Positions 26,948 through 35,085 of a DNA stretch of 48,947 nucleotides are shown piece after piece. The first letter of the stretch is position 1, and the number at the start of each line of letters is the position of its first letter. Made by a program: the position numbers and the translations under genes. The notes under the pieces were generated by a model that had not been told where the DNA came from, did not search any database, and saw nothing but the letters and a program-made list of their open reading frames with translations. This stretch comes from Solobacterium sp. (GTDB taxonomy: Bacteria; Bacillota_I; Bacilli_A; Erysipelotrichales; Erysipelotrichaceae): NCBI GenBank assembly GCA_017469355.1, contig JAFUGM010000034.1, positions 1-48,947 on the forward strand. Direction: 5' to 3'.

Positions 26948-27874
26948 TTAGCTGATGCAGTTCATGATCACGCTGACCATCATTTCCTTTTCTTCCGGCC
27001 TGGATTCTGCAATCATGATGGTCAGTGCCACCAGGGTGTGATCATCCAGGGATTTGTTGCCATCCGCATCATAGAGGATTCCATTCCTGTCAAGAAAATA
27101 AAGGAACATGGTGGCTGCAATGCGCTTGTTGCCATCGACAAAGCTATGGTTTTTCGTCACAAAGTACAGCAGATTGGCAGCCTTCTCCTCCAGAGAGGGA
27201 TAGACCTCCTGCCCACCAAAGGACTGGTAGATATTGCCGATACTTCCCTTGAAGGAATCATCCTTTTCCTGTCCAAAGAGATCTGATTCATTTCCGAAGC
27301 GCATTTGGTTGATCACACTGCGGCACTCCTCATAGGTCAGCACATAGGCTGATTCTGTTCCCTTCGGTCGCTTCATCGTCTGATGATCATAATCATCCAG
27401 CAGATCAAGAGCAACACTGTACCGTTCAATGACAGTCAGCACCTGCTGGCTGTCCAGATCATTTTGCGTACGTTTCATCAACCGCACAACTTCACCCAGC
27501 TGTTTAACACGACTTTCATTGATGGCATAACCCCGCAGAATATAATCCTTCAGCACCCTGTTAGCCCATTTGCGGAATTCAACACCTCGCTTTGACTTGA
27601 CCCGGTAACCAACGGAGATGATCACATCGAGGTTATAATACATTGGTGGTCTTGATGCATTTCCTGAACTTCTGTCGAAAATTTCGACAGAAGTATCGCG
27701 ATTCAGTTCCCCCTCGCCGAATATCTTGCCAATATGATATGCGATGGATGATCTTGCCGTGTCAAACAACTCGCTCATTTGATCCTGTGTCAACCATACT
27801 GTCTCCCGATCTGGTGTGACAGGAACACTCAATGTCAAATCCCCACTAGTAAACAATATCAATTCTGTACTCAT
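26948..27874 (-). CDS. RhuM-like / Fic-DOC fusion protein
   Basis: A 308-residue protein starting at ATG 27874 behind AGGAGGAAAAAC. Residues 1-170 match RhuM-type proteins (VWLTQDQMSELFDTARSSI, then the YYNLDVIISVGYRVKS and FRKWANRVLKDYI blocks). Residues about 175-308 form a DOC/Fic domain with the core HSFVDGNKRI at 243-252, containing the catalytic His243. Fic domains usually AMPylate or phosphorylate proteins, and DOC types act as toxins. No separate antitoxin gene is visible on either side. Surrounding sequence is accessory in character. Confidence 0.88.
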   Translation of the reverse strand: MSTELILFTSGDLTLSVPVTPDRETVWLTQDQMSELFDTARSSIAYHIGKIFGEGELNRDTSVEIFDRSSGNASRPPMYYNLDVIISVGYRVKSKRGVEFRKWANRVLKDYILRGYAINESRVKQLGEVVRLMKRTQNDLDSQQVLTVIERYSVALDLLDDYDHQTMKRPKGTESAYVLTYEECRSVINQMRFGNESDLFGQEKDDSFKGSIGNIYQSFGGQEVYPSLEEKAANLLYFVTKNHSFVDGNKRIAATMFLYFLDRNGILYDADGNKSLDDHTLVALTIMIAESRPEEKEMMVSVIMNCIS

Positions 27875-28061
27875 GTTTTTCCTCCTGATATATTCGCTCA
27901 TTTCTGATCTTTGCCAAAAATATACAGCAAATGCCTGCCTGCAACTGGTCCGCTAGGTGCTGTTGGTATTTCCATATTCGAAATCTGCTATATTGAAACT
28001 CTGATGATCAAAAGTCAATTACCCAATCGGCGACTAGACAAATTCGTTATTCTGTATCATG

Positions 28062-28092
28062 CCAATTGTTCAACTCCTGATTAGACAATTGG
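28062..28092. repeat. 8-bp perfect inverted repeat in a gene-poor gap
   Basis: CCAATTGT (28062-28069) faces ACAATTGG (28085-28092) across 15 bp, in the gap between the RhuM-Fic gene and the phosphatase gene. Function unknown. Confidence 0.45.
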
Positions 28093-28138
28093 AAGCTCAC
28101 AATCTATGTATGAGGATGTAGAACTTTCTCATTCAAGA

Positions 28139-28180
28139 GCGCCTCGAACCCCCTTCAGCGAAACGGGGCTCATCAGGCGC
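28139..28180. repeat. Nested GC-rich hairpin in a gene-free gap
   Basis: GCGCCT (28139-28144) pairs with AGGCGC (28175-28180). Inside it, CCCC (28149-28153) pairs with GGGG (28165-28168), closing an apical loop. The gap 27,902-28,229 has no gene I can support. The hairpin is more GC-rich than its surroundings and is not followed by a U-run. Confidence 0.45.
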
Positions 28181-28229
28181 ATGTACGAGTTCCCCGCCTT
28201 GTTTCTTTCAACCCATAAACTGGAACGTG

Positions 28230-28796
28230 TTATTTTACACGATATTTGTTGATCCCGGTACAGTTTGCATTTTCATCAAAATCAAATTCAACAATCCAAG
28301 GCATAACATGCTTGATGTGTTCAAAATCGTTATATCCAAAGGACTTATCATAATAGTTGATAACAGTACTGAGCGCTGTCCCGTGACTGCCTATTACAAT
28401 GTTTTTGCCCTGATATTTCTTCAACACAACTTCTAATGCAGAGATATTTCTATTCTGCACTTCTTTTAAGCACTCGCCATCCGATAATTTATAGGTAAAA
28501 TCGCTCCACTGTCTTTTCGTAAATTCCGAGAAGTTATCAATCCAGCAGCTATCAACCTTTCTTTCCCGAAAAGCATCTATGATTTCGATCGTGAAACCAG
28601 TCTTTTCTGCAAAGTCTGCCACTGTATCCATAGCCCTCTTGAAGGGACTTGAAATCACGATATCGATATGTTTGTCGGATAAAAACTTTGTGACAAGTTT
28701 TCTGTCTGCCATTCCTTGAGGACTTAATTCCCGAAGGGTATCGTTGTGATTGTTATAGTTAGGCTCAGCATGCCGAACAAAAAACACTTTTGTCAT
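28230..28796 (-). CDS. Histidine phosphatase family protein
   Basis: A 188-residue phosphoglycerate-mutase-like phosphatase. The ATG at 28796 has GGAG eight bases upstream. The phospho-histidine motif is FVRHAEPNY (His10) and the second His lies in IVIGSHGTALS. Family members dephosphorylate small metabolites or proteins; the substrate is unknown. It lies in a run of small accessory genes. Confidence 0.88.
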   Translation of the reverse strand: MTKVFFVRHAEPNYNNHNDTLRELSPQGMADRKLVTKFLSDKHIDIVISSPFKRAMDTVADFAEKTGFTIEIIDAFRERKVDSCWIDNFSEFTKRQWSDFTYKLSDGECLKEVQNRNISALEVVLKKYQGKNIVIGSHGTALSTVINYYDKSFGYNDFEHIKHVMPWIVEFDFDENANCTGINKYRVK

Positions 28797-28844
28797 AGCG
28801 ACATCTCCACAAATCACGATTTATCCAGTTCAGCAAGCTGGTAT

Positions 28845-29255
28845 TTATGAATCCTTTTCTTCGTAGGGCTTATCCCACGAACCAATCTCAATCAGATTAC
28901 CTTCGGGGTCAGCAATATAACAGGTTTTTTGTCCCCAAGGCTCAAGCTCCGGCTCAAGTACAGGCGTAGCTCCGTTTTCCACAGCTTTTTTGAACGCAGT
29001 ATCGACCTCATCAAATGTATCAACATAAAGAGCCATTTCAAAATGTCCGTTCAGTCCCTTAATATAGTCGTATCTGCGGTTTGTCATCTTTTCAAAGTCA
29101 TTTCTTCCATATAGCAGAAACAAAGTGCCGTCTTTCACAAGATACACATTGGATGTCTCCTCGTTCTCTTTAATCTCAAAACCAAGAACATCTCTATAAA
29201 AACGGATCATCTTTCCCATATCATTTACAAATAGTCCAAAACCATCTAACCGCAT
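28845..29255 (-). CDS. VOC-family (glyoxalase/bleomycin-resistance fold) protein
   Basis: A 136-residue single VOC domain: MRLDGFGLFVNDMGKMIRFY at the start, FEMALYVDTFDEVD in the middle, and the C-terminal AYIADPEGNLIEI-like segment (CYIADPEGNLIEIGSW). Such proteins are glyoxalase-like lyases, dioxygenases or drug-binding proteins; no specific role can be assigned. It lies between a phosphatase and an acetyltransferase gene. Confidence 0.87.
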   Translation of the reverse strand: MRLDGFGLFVNDMGKMIRFYRDVLGFEIKENEETSNVYLVKDGTLFLLYGRNDFEKMTNRRYDYIKGLNGHFEMALYVDTFDEVDTAFKKAVENGATPVLEPELEPWGQKTCYIADPEGNLIEIGSWDKPYEEKDS

Positions 29256-29278
29256 TTGTGTCTCCTCCTACACCTTTC

Positions 29279-29728
29279 TTACAGCTTATACTGCATAAAG
29301 TTTCCGTTCTTTACGAATCCAAAATCCGTATACAGAAGCACGCCCATATCCGATGCAGTAATTTGTACTGTGCCGCACCCGTAATCCTTGGCCTCATTAA
29401 CAACAAGTCCGAGCAATTCTTTCGCTATACCTTGACGCCTGTATGCCGGATCCGTAAACATACTCGACAGAAGACCGATCTTCCCGCTTGGACATCCAAA
29501 GTATGGCGGCTTCTCCACAAATGACATCCCGCTGGTTCCAACTATTTTCTTTCCATCCATTGCAAGCCAAGACACAAATGTGCCATCAGCTATATGACGG
29601 CTATAATAATCCTGCAGTGCTGGAACAAGGTCAATATCCTCTGTTGCACCTTCCTCTCGAAGCTGGTGGATTCGCATCTGTATGAAGATATTCAATTCTT
29701 TTTCTGTAAGCTTCTGATAGGTTATCAC
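29279..29728 (-). CDS. GNAT-family N-acetyltransferase
   Basis: A 149-residue acetyltransferase. I chose the GTG at 29728: it has GGGAGG seven bases upstream and overlaps the preceding stop by 4 nt, whereas an earlier in-frame TTG has no ribosome site. The acetyl-CoA motif is MFTDPAYRRQGIAKELLGLV, followed by GCGTVQITASDMGVLLYTDFGF. It acetylates an unidentified amine. Co-translated with the larger double-GNAT protein. Confidence 0.88.
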   Translation of the reverse strand: MITYQKLTEKELNIFIQMRIHQLREEGATEDIDLVPALQDYYSRHIADGTFVSWLAMDGKKIVGTSGMSFVEKPPYFGCPSGKIGLLSSMFTDPAYRRQGIAKELLGLVVNEAKDYGCGTVQITASDMGVLLYTDFGFVKNGNFMQYKL

Positions 29729-30735
29729 CGCATAGCCTCCCAATCGCCCTTCGTCATGGCATTCACATGCCCCGTTCGTTTTTCATGCATCAACAGAACA
29801 TCAACACCCTCGCTCTTCCATTGATACTTAAATCCAACCTTCTCCTGGACACGCTTCGACTTGGTATTTCCTTCATAGTATCCGCACCAGACCTTGGTCA
29901 TCCCGATATCCTCAAAGGCATGGCGCAGCATTTCCTTTGCCGCTTCCGGCATGATGCCTTGTCCCCAGAATGGTTTTCCAAGCCAATAACCCAGCTCGCA
30001 CTCGTCATCACGGTCAGTCATATCCGTATGCCCATTCAGTTTCAATTCGATTGCGCCGATAGCCTTGCCGTCTTCTTTGAGGCAGATGGCATAAGCCTCT
30101 TTGCCATGAAAGACATTTTGGATCACGTCCCGGCTTTCATCAATGCTCTGATGAGCAGGCCAACCGGCCATCGGGCCGACATCCGGATCACTGGCGTATT
30201 TATATAAATCCTCTGCATCGCTGTCATCCCAGCGGCGCAGGATCAGGCGTTCTGTCTCCATTTTCTTTTTCACCTCAAACGCGAGAACCGTTTCCTCTTC
30301 ATTCAGATGATGCACATCTGGTGCATAAGGAGCGGCCACTGTATTCCATAACTTCTTCGCACCGCCATTTTTCTCGTTGTATTTGATCTCCCACTTCCCC
30401 GGATGCTTATCCAGGATCATTTCTGCTACATCGAAAGCAAAATGCTTTCTTCGGAAAGAAGGAAAGATCGTAAACTCTGCCATTGTATAGTCCGGGTTCT
30501 GGTCAATGTTTGAATATGGGCAAAGCATTGCAAAACCCACCAAGATATCATCGTTGTATATGAAATACGCCAATCTCTTCGGATCTGAGAAGTAATCATC
30601 AAAATGACCGTAATGGTAATTGCCATTTTCATCCATCGGATCATCATAAAAGTTTGTCATCTCATATAGATATTTCTGATTGATATTCCAAAGCAGATCT
30701 CTGTCTTTTTTCTGAATAGCCTGTAATCTCAGCAT
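29725..30735 (-). CDS. Tandem GNAT acetyltransferase (two domains)
   Basis: A 336-residue protein of two GNAT domains. The first (1-150) has a FTIFPSFRRKHFAFDVAEMI acetyl-CoA loop with a degenerate consensus. The second (about 156-325) is of the RimJ/RimL type, METERLILRRWDDSDAEDLY, with ELGYWLGKPFWGQGIMPEA and VQEKVGFKY. The fusion probably arose by joining two neighbouring acetyltransferase genes. Substrates unknown. It overlaps the next GNAT gene by 4 nt. Confidence 0.87.
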   Translation of the reverse strand: MLRLQAIQKKDRDLLWNINQKYLYEMTNFYDDPMDENGNYHYGHFDDYFSDPKRLAYFIYNDDILVGFAMLCPYSNIDQNPDYTMAEFTIFPSFRRKHFAFDVAEMILDKHPGKWEIKYNEKNGGAKKLWNTVAAPYAPDVHHLNEEETVLAFEVKKKMETERLILRRWDDSDAEDLYKYASDPDVGPMAGWPAHQSIDESRDVIQNVFHGKEAYAICLKEDGKAIGAIELKLNGHTDMTDRDDECELGYWLGKPFWGQGIMPEAAKEMLRHAFEDIGMTKVWCGYYEGNTKSKRVQEKVGFKYQWKSEGVDVLLMHEKRTGHVNAMTKGDWEAMR

Positions 30736-30759
30736 ATAAAGTTCTCCATAACATCTATG

Positions 30760-30903
30760 TCATTTCACTGATACAATCCATTTATCGCCATTCACCAGAT
30801 ATTGAAACTCTGTCAATTCCTTACCTGTATTATCCTTTTCCCAACAATCAGTAAAACAGGACAAGGAATTCACAGGCAGATTGCCATATATGGAGGAATA
30901 CAT
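30760..30903 (-). CDS. Small 47-residue protein, unknown
   Basis: The ATG at 30903 is preceded by AGAGGAAATCAT, a plausible ribosome site, and the frame overlaps the 3' end of the ATPase gene by 34 nt. The product is mixed in character, with two Cys (SCFTDC) and a C-terminal NGDKWIVSVK, which resembles the last beta-strand of a larger domain. It may be a genuine small protein or the remnant of a truncated one. No family recognised. Confidence 0.35.
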   Translation of the reverse strand: MYSSIYGNLPVNSLSCFTDCWEKDNTGKELTEFQYLVNGDKWIVSVK

Positions 30904-32228
30904 ATGATTTCCTCTTTTAATACCAAATTCCTCGGATGAATCACATAACAATCTCCAATTCTTGCTCTGTACTTTTCTCTAAATTTTTCTAATGATGACG
31001 TACTGTACCTCTTTCCGGATTTCACCTCTAACGGATACATTTTGTATTTCAGCTTACTATTATTGGAAATGATAAAATCTATCTCGATATCATTCCGATG
31101 TTTTTCTTCTGCGTAATGCGTGTAAAAAAACAGCTTATGCCCATTTGCCGTAAGCATTTGAGCAATCGCATTTTCATACAACATTCCCTCATTGATCGAA
31201 AGCTTGTTATTAAGTATCTGACTGTATACTGCACCTTCCAACAATTCATTTTCATCAAATGCGTGGCTCAGCAGCAATCCGGTATCTCCCATGTAGCATT
31301 TCACATATCCCCGATCCTTATTGACCGAAAGTCCTACATTAGGATCGCTGCACAAAAAGCATTCATTTGAAATCATGGAATCAGACAACCAGAAAAATGT
31401 TTCACTATATTGATCCGCATAGCTTCCTTTCTGTATTTCCTTGAAAATCACTCTTTTTTCATGTTTGGATAAAAGCCCGGGAATCTGATCGTAGATCGTC
31501 AGCACTTTACTTCTATACTGCGTCTTTATCTTCATAATATCGTTTCTGTAAAGATTAAGAATATCCCTTTTCTCTGCGTCAACGAGATCAAAGCTTTTGT
31601 TGTTTTCTATGAAAAGAGAGACCGGTTTTGGCATTCCTCCGACAAGCATATATTGTTTAAAAAGCAACATGGCTTTATTATGCATTCCCCTTTCCAGGGG
31701 TTCTCTGTTTGCAAAGCAGCTTTTTATATATGTAATCAGCTGATCCTCACCCAATGCCCACGCAAACTCCTCGAAGTCCATCGGATACATGCGGATACTG
31801 CGTTCCTCGGATGGAATTACGATGTCTTTCACATTTTCTTTAATGGATATAAGAGAGCCGGTTTCAATGTAATCATATCTACCATCGGCAACAAGATACT
31901 TTATAGCCGCCCTGGCCACAGGAAACATCTGCACTTCATCAAAAATAATCAGCGATTCCCTCGGAATAAGCTTCACTCCAAAATAAGTTCCGAGCATCAT
32001 AAACAGGTCATCCAACCTGTTTAAATACTGATTAAAATAGCCTTCCACAGTTTTATCATTTTGGGCAAAGTCTATAAATATATAGGATTTATATTCCTTC
32101 TTTGCAAATTCTTCAACAATTGTCGACTTTCCGATACGTCTGGCTCCTTCAATTAATATCGCTTTTGTTCCGTGACTCTCATTTTTCCATTCGACCAACT
32201 TGTCATATATTTTTCTTTTCAGTATCAT
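30870..32228 (-). CDS. AAA ATPase with DUF4143 C-terminal domain
   Basis: A 452-residue protein. Start ATG 32228 follows AGGAG at good spacing. Walker A is EGARRIGKST, Walker B LIIFDEVQMFP, and the C-terminal nuclease-like DUF4143 region contains IEIDFIISNN and PLEVKSGK. This family is common in anaerobes and often variably present between strains. Its biological role is not established. Base composition is more AT-rich than the lysine-operon region, consistent with acquisition. Confidence 0.9.
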   Translation of the reverse strand: MILKRKIYDKLVEWKNESHGTKAILIEGARRIGKSTIVEEFAKKEYKSYIFIDFAQNDKTVEGYFNQYLNRLDDLFMMLGTYFGVKLIPRESLIIFDEVQMFPVARAAIKYLVADGRYDYIETGSLISIKENVKDIVIPSEERSIRMYPMDFEEFAWALGEDQLITYIKSCFANREPLERGMHNKAMLLFKQYMLVGGMPKPVSLFIENNKSFDLVDAEKRDILNLYRNDIMKIKTQYRSKVLTIYDQIPGLLSKHEKRVIFKEIQKGSYADQYSETFFWLSDSMISNECFLCSDPNVGLSVNKDRGYVKCYMGDTGLLLSHAFDENELLEGAVYSQILNNKLSINEGMLYENAIAQMLTANGHKLFFYTHYAEEKHRNDIEIDFIISNNSKLKYKMYPLEVKSGKRYSTSSLEKFREKYRARIGDCYVIHPRNLVLKEEIICIPPYMAICL

Positions 32229-32407
32229 ACAGCTGCTCCTATTCACAGAAAGTATTTTATCGTTTGATAATACGCACTGTTTATAATCCGTATATTTTTG
32301 ATTATACGCAATTATAGTTCAAAATCTTGATTATGCGCTAGTATTTATATCGATTGTTTTCCTATTATGCGCGCATTTCCTTCGTCGTGCCTATTTCCGG
32401 GTCAAAG

Positions 32408-32441
32408 AAACCGCTTGCGACACAGGTATCGCAAGCGGTTT
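32408..32441. repeat. Perfect 13-bp inverted repeat
   Basis: AAACCGCTTGCGA (32408-32420) pairs exactly with TCGCAAGCGGTTT (32429-32441). T-rich sequence (TTTCTTTG) follows on the minus strand, so it may be a terminator, although the nearest upstream minus-strand gene ends 480 bp away. It lies in the 670-bp gap 32,247-32,918. Confidence 0.55.
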
Positions 32442-32560
32442 ACAGGGGGAATACTGATTGAATAACCTACATTTTTGTGTTTTAAGTTTCGTCATTCATC
32501 TCAAAATTCTGTTCACCGAAAATTAAAGCAGCATTCTATCTGAATTGGAGGTATATTCCT

Positions 32561-32611
32561 GTTATATTTTTCGTCAATTTGATTTTTTGTTCTTTCCGCG
32601 AAAAATATAAC
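32561..32611. repeat. 51-bp hairpin element, copy A
   Basis: GTTATATTTTTCG at 32561-32573 and CGAAAAATATAAC at 32599-32611 form a perfect 13-bp stem around a 25-nt centre that begins TCAA and ends CCG. It has the same size and layout as copy B 32 bp away. No gene covers it. Confidence 0.7.
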
Positions 32612-32643
32612 AAGGTTCTGTATGCGATTCGCTAAATTTCGTT

Positions 32644-32694
32644 GTTATAAATTTCGTCAAAACGAGAATTTTGGCGATCTGCGAAATTTATAAC
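32644..32694. repeat. 51-bp hairpin element, copy B
   Basis: GTTATAAATTTCG at 32644-32656 and CGAAATTTATAAC at 32682-32694 form a perfect 13-bp stem around a 25-nt centre that also begins TCAA and contains CAAAA…TTTTG, a possible inner stem. Stem positions that differ from copy A are changed in both arms, so pairing is kept. Confidence 0.7.
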
Positions 32695-32811
32695 ATGATT
32701 TTGAAGCAGAATCACAAGATCTAACCCACCTATCACCAGCCACTACATCCTTCCAGTCATGTGCTTATCTTCAAAAAACGGCAAGACGTTCGAGGCTTGA
32801 GCCGGACAAAG

Positions 32812-32854
32812 AGAAAACTCCCGATCATCGGTTTTCTGTCATTGAACGGGAGTT
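32812..32854 (-). terminator. Terminator of the flavin-enzyme operon
   Basis: AACTCCCG (32816-32823) pairs with CGGGAGTT (32847-32854); the minus strand continues TTCTC after the stem's own TT. It is the first hairpin past the stop codon at 32919. Confidence 0.65.
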
Positions 32855-32918
32855 ATCGAGCTCTTTCACATGGATAATGCACTAGCGAAAGAACAACTGT
32901 ATGATTTCATTTATGTAT

Positions 32919-33491
32919 TCACTTTTTCATCAATCCAGCACCGGCGTTCCATGCTTTTCCAACCTGTTCGCCGGATACATAGTATCCATGCTGGAACTGA
33001 TCGAATATCAGAGCCTGCAGCTTTGCCGGATCGACCTTGCCATTCTCGGCCAGAACCCTTTCTTCCGCTGCCGTGTTCACGATCTTTCCTACAATCGCAT
33101 AGAAGCTTTCCGTTTCAGATACTTCCGCAAGTTCACACTCCATCACCACAGGGAACTCTTCAATAACGGGCGCGTTTACAAACTCACTCTTTACGGCATG
33201 ATATCCGGTTCTCTCAAATTTATCATCCATCTTATTGCCGGAAGCGATCCCAAAGAAGTCCGCAACATCCATGTGATCTCTGTCCGCAATACTGACCGTA
33301 AATGCCTTTGTCTTAAGCAGGTTCTGTGTTGTTTTATGATCCTCATCAATAAACAGGGCAATCCTGTCTTCATTGCAGATCATACCCCAAGCGGCATTCA
33401 TGGCATTTACCTTGCCGTTTTCATCGTAAGCCGCCACCATAAGTACAGGCATCGGATATACCGCCTGCACCACACCCAAATTCTTCTTCAT
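32919..33491 (-). CDS. Flavin reductase-like (flavoredoxin-type) FMN protein
   Basis: A 190-residue split-barrel flavoprotein. Features are the N-terminal YPMPVLMVAAYDENGKVNAM, the WGMICNEDRIALFI block, and the helix around TTQNLLKTKAFTVSIADRDH. It carries FMN and passes electrons or reduces small acceptors. It is the last gene of a four-gene operon (NTF2-like, nitroreductase, flavodoxin-like, this), 12 bp after its neighbour. The whole set is divergent from an HxlR regulator, a common arrangement for electrophile or quinone response. Confidence 0.9.
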   Translation of the reverse strand: MKKNLGVVQAVYPMPVLMVAAYDENGKVNAMNAAWGMICNEDRIALFIDEDHKTTQNLLKTKAFTVSIADRDHMDVADFFGIASGNKMDDKFERTGYHAVKSEFVNAPVIEEFPVVMECELAEVSETESFYAIVGKIVNTAAEERVLAENGKVDPAKLQALIFDQFQHGYYVSGEQVGKAWNAGAGLMKK

Positions 33492-33503
33492 CTCTGTTCT
33501 CCT

Positions 33504-34052
33504 TTACTGAATCGACTTTCCAAGCTCATATGCCTGCTGCAATTCCTTTTTTCCTTGTGTATCTCCGGGCTGTGTCACGTATCCACAAAGAATCTTTCCA
33601 AGGCTCTTCCATCCGATGTGTTTTTCCAGATGGTCATACCAGTGTTCGCTCTCTTCAAATCCTGCACCTTCAGCTGCCATAATGAGAACGGATTCTTTTT
33701 TCGGATTCCTGTAATTAGGATCATTCTCTGCGATAGCAAACAGTCTGTCAAACGCATTCTTCAGGAATCCGGATACGAACCAGTAATAAAGCGGAGATGC
33801 AAGCACAACGACATCTGCCTCTCTATACAGCGGATAAATCTGTTCCATATCATCCCTTTGCGTGCATGGATGATCAGAATCTTTTCCTCCACCCCAGCAT
33901 CCAAGACATCCATTGATCTTCATCCTGGAAAGCTGGAACTCCGTCACCTTGTTCCCTGCTTCTTCTGCGCCGCACTTAAACTCCGCCGTCAGAGCGGATG
34001 TATTCCCCTTAACCCGCGGACTTCCATTCAGAATGATTATAGTTTTTGCCAT
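33504..34052 (-). CDS. NADPH-dependent FMN reductase / flavodoxin-fold protein
   Basis: A 182-residue protein. It has the flavodoxin-fold phosphate loop ILNGSPRVKGNTSAL, the central CLGCWGGGKDSDHPC pair of cysteines, and ASPLYYWFVSGFLKNAFDRL. These match the iron-sulfur flavoprotein/NAD(P)H reductase group, although only part of a cluster-binding set is visible. It starts 3 bp after the nitroreductase stop, so translation is probably coupled. Likely reduces quinones or nitro compounds. Confidence 0.9.
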   Translation of the reverse strand: MAKTIIILNGSPRVKGNTSALTAEFKCGAEEAGNKVTEFQLSRMKINGCLGCWGGGKDSDHPCTQRDDMEQIYPLYREADVVVLASPLYYWFVSGFLKNAFDRLFAIAENDPNYRNPKKESVLIMAAEGAGFEESEHWYDHLEKHIGWKSLGKILCGYVTQPGDTQGKKELQQAYELGKSIQ

Positions 34053-34055
34053 TAC

Positions 34056-34574
34056 TTAAAGTTCCTCTACAAAATCCTCAATTGGTCTGTACACATCATG
34101 CCACGGAGCATATGGCACTGAGTCCTCTGTGGCATATCCCACCGGAAGAAGACAGACTGGCTTGATATTTGCCGGAAGACCAAACGCCTTGGCAACCGCC
34201 TTCACATCAAACAGCCTTACCCATACAGATCCTATGCCCTGTTCCCATGCTTCCAGCATCATGTGAGTACAAACGATGCTGCAATCCATCTCACCACTGC
34301 TGTAACCACGCTCTGTATGGCTCTTCCATGTCTTGCTTTCATCACTGCAGATCAGGAACACCATAGGTGCTCCATAGATACAGCGGCAGAGGCGGTTGAT
34401 CTTCGCCATCGCCTCTTCGCTCTTCAGCACATAGATCATCTGCGGCTGGAAATTGACCGCTGTCGGTGCCAGCTGTGCAGCCTTCAGGATGTTGTTGATC
34501 TTCTCCTGCTCCACAGGTCTGTCTGAAAAGGAACGGACAGAATATCTGTCGGCAGCAAGTTCCATAAAATCCAT
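34056..34574 (-). CDS. Nitroreductase family protein
   Basis: A 172-residue compact nitroreductase. MDFMELAADRYSVRSFSD is the typical N-terminal FMN site, then LKAAQLAPTAVNFQPQ, and the C-terminal LPVGYATED. The short length fits the small Clostridium-type group. Its ATG has GGAGGAGAGCA upstream. It is second in the operon, with 16 bp to the NTF2-like gene. Substrate unknown. Confidence 0.92.
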   Translation of the reverse strand: MDFMELAADRYSVRSFSDRPVEQEKINNILKAAQLAPTAVNFQPQMIYVLKSEEAMAKINRLCRCIYGAPMVFLICSDESKTWKSHTERGYSSGEMDCSIVCTHMMLEAWEQGIGSVWVRLFDVKAVAKAFGLPANIKPVCLLPVGYATEDSVPYAPWHDVYRPIEDFVEEL

Positions 34575-34590
34575 TGCTCTCCTCCAAGTC

Positions 34591-34959
34591 TTACTGGTAC
34601 TGGTGGAATACCTTTGCGAGGATCTTCCACTGACCGTCTTCCTTGATCAGACTGTGGAAATCCGTAAATGCCAGCCCATGCCAGTCTTCCAATGTTACGC
34701 GGACAACTGCAGCTGTTCCTTCGATGTTCAATACATCTACTCTTGCCTTTGTCTCCGGTGCAGGTCCGAACGCATCCACAGCGCCATAGAGCGCTTCGAT
34801 GGAACCGTTATAATACTCTCCGTTCAGATAGCCGTACATCAGTGCATTCTCTGTAAATGCAGGCTTCATGATGTCACTCTTGCCTTCCTTGCAGGCCTCC
34901 GTGTACTTTGCGATTGTTGCCAGAACCCCTTCGTAATCTGTTACCTTGATCTTTTCCAT
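34591..34959 (-). CDS. NTF2/SnoaL-like protein
   Basis: A 122-residue cone-fold protein. The ATG at 34959 is chosen because AGGAGGAACGATC precedes it; the frame is open upstream but lacks a ribosome site there. A helix-rich first half (YEGVLATIAKYTEACKEGK) and the strand run TAAVVRVTLEDWHGLAFTDFHSLIKEDGQWKI are typical of putative lumazine-binding/SnoaL-like proteins. First gene of the flavin-enzyme operon, divergent from hxlR. Its role is unknown. Confidence 0.85.
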   Translation of the reverse strand: MEKIKVTDYEGVLATIAKYTEACKEGKSDIMKPAFTENALMYGYLNGEYYNGSIEALYGAVDAFGPAPETKARVDVLNIEGTAAVVRVTLEDWHGLAFTDFHSLIKEDGQWKILAKVFHQYQ

Positions 34960-35001
34960 GATCGTTCCTCCTGTTTGTTTTATTGTTTTATTCTCTTTGA
35001 A

Positions 35002-35073
35002 TATAGTTTTAGCTATAATACACATATTGACAAGAACGCACATTTTTGTGAAATACTATCAAAATGTATAGTA
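35002..35073. promoter_or_regulatory. Divergent promoter/operator region of the HxlR regulator
   Basis: Two dyads lie in the 126-bp space between the divergent genes: TATAG-N6-CTATA (35002-35017) and TACTAT-N8-ATAGTA (35054-35073). They share an ACTATA/TATAGT core and are good HxlR-binding candidates. TTGACA occurs at 35027-35032 on the plus strand. The second dyad abuts the hxlR ribosome site, consistent with autoregulation. Confidence 0.5.
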
Positions 35074-35085
35074 AGGAGAAACTCC

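Noticed and set aside
28139-28180. Hammerhead ribozyme
   Set aside because: CTGATGAG is present on the minus strand, but the conserved GAAA after stem II is not, so the catalytic core is incomplete.
32901-34121. 406-codon plus-strand frame
   Set aside because: It is antisense to the flavin reductase and flavodoxin genes, with no ribosome site and no domain.
34453-35085. N-terminal extension of the HxlR reading frame
   Set aside because: The stretch is antisense to two real genes. The ATG at 35086 has a good ribosome site and matches the family's normal start.
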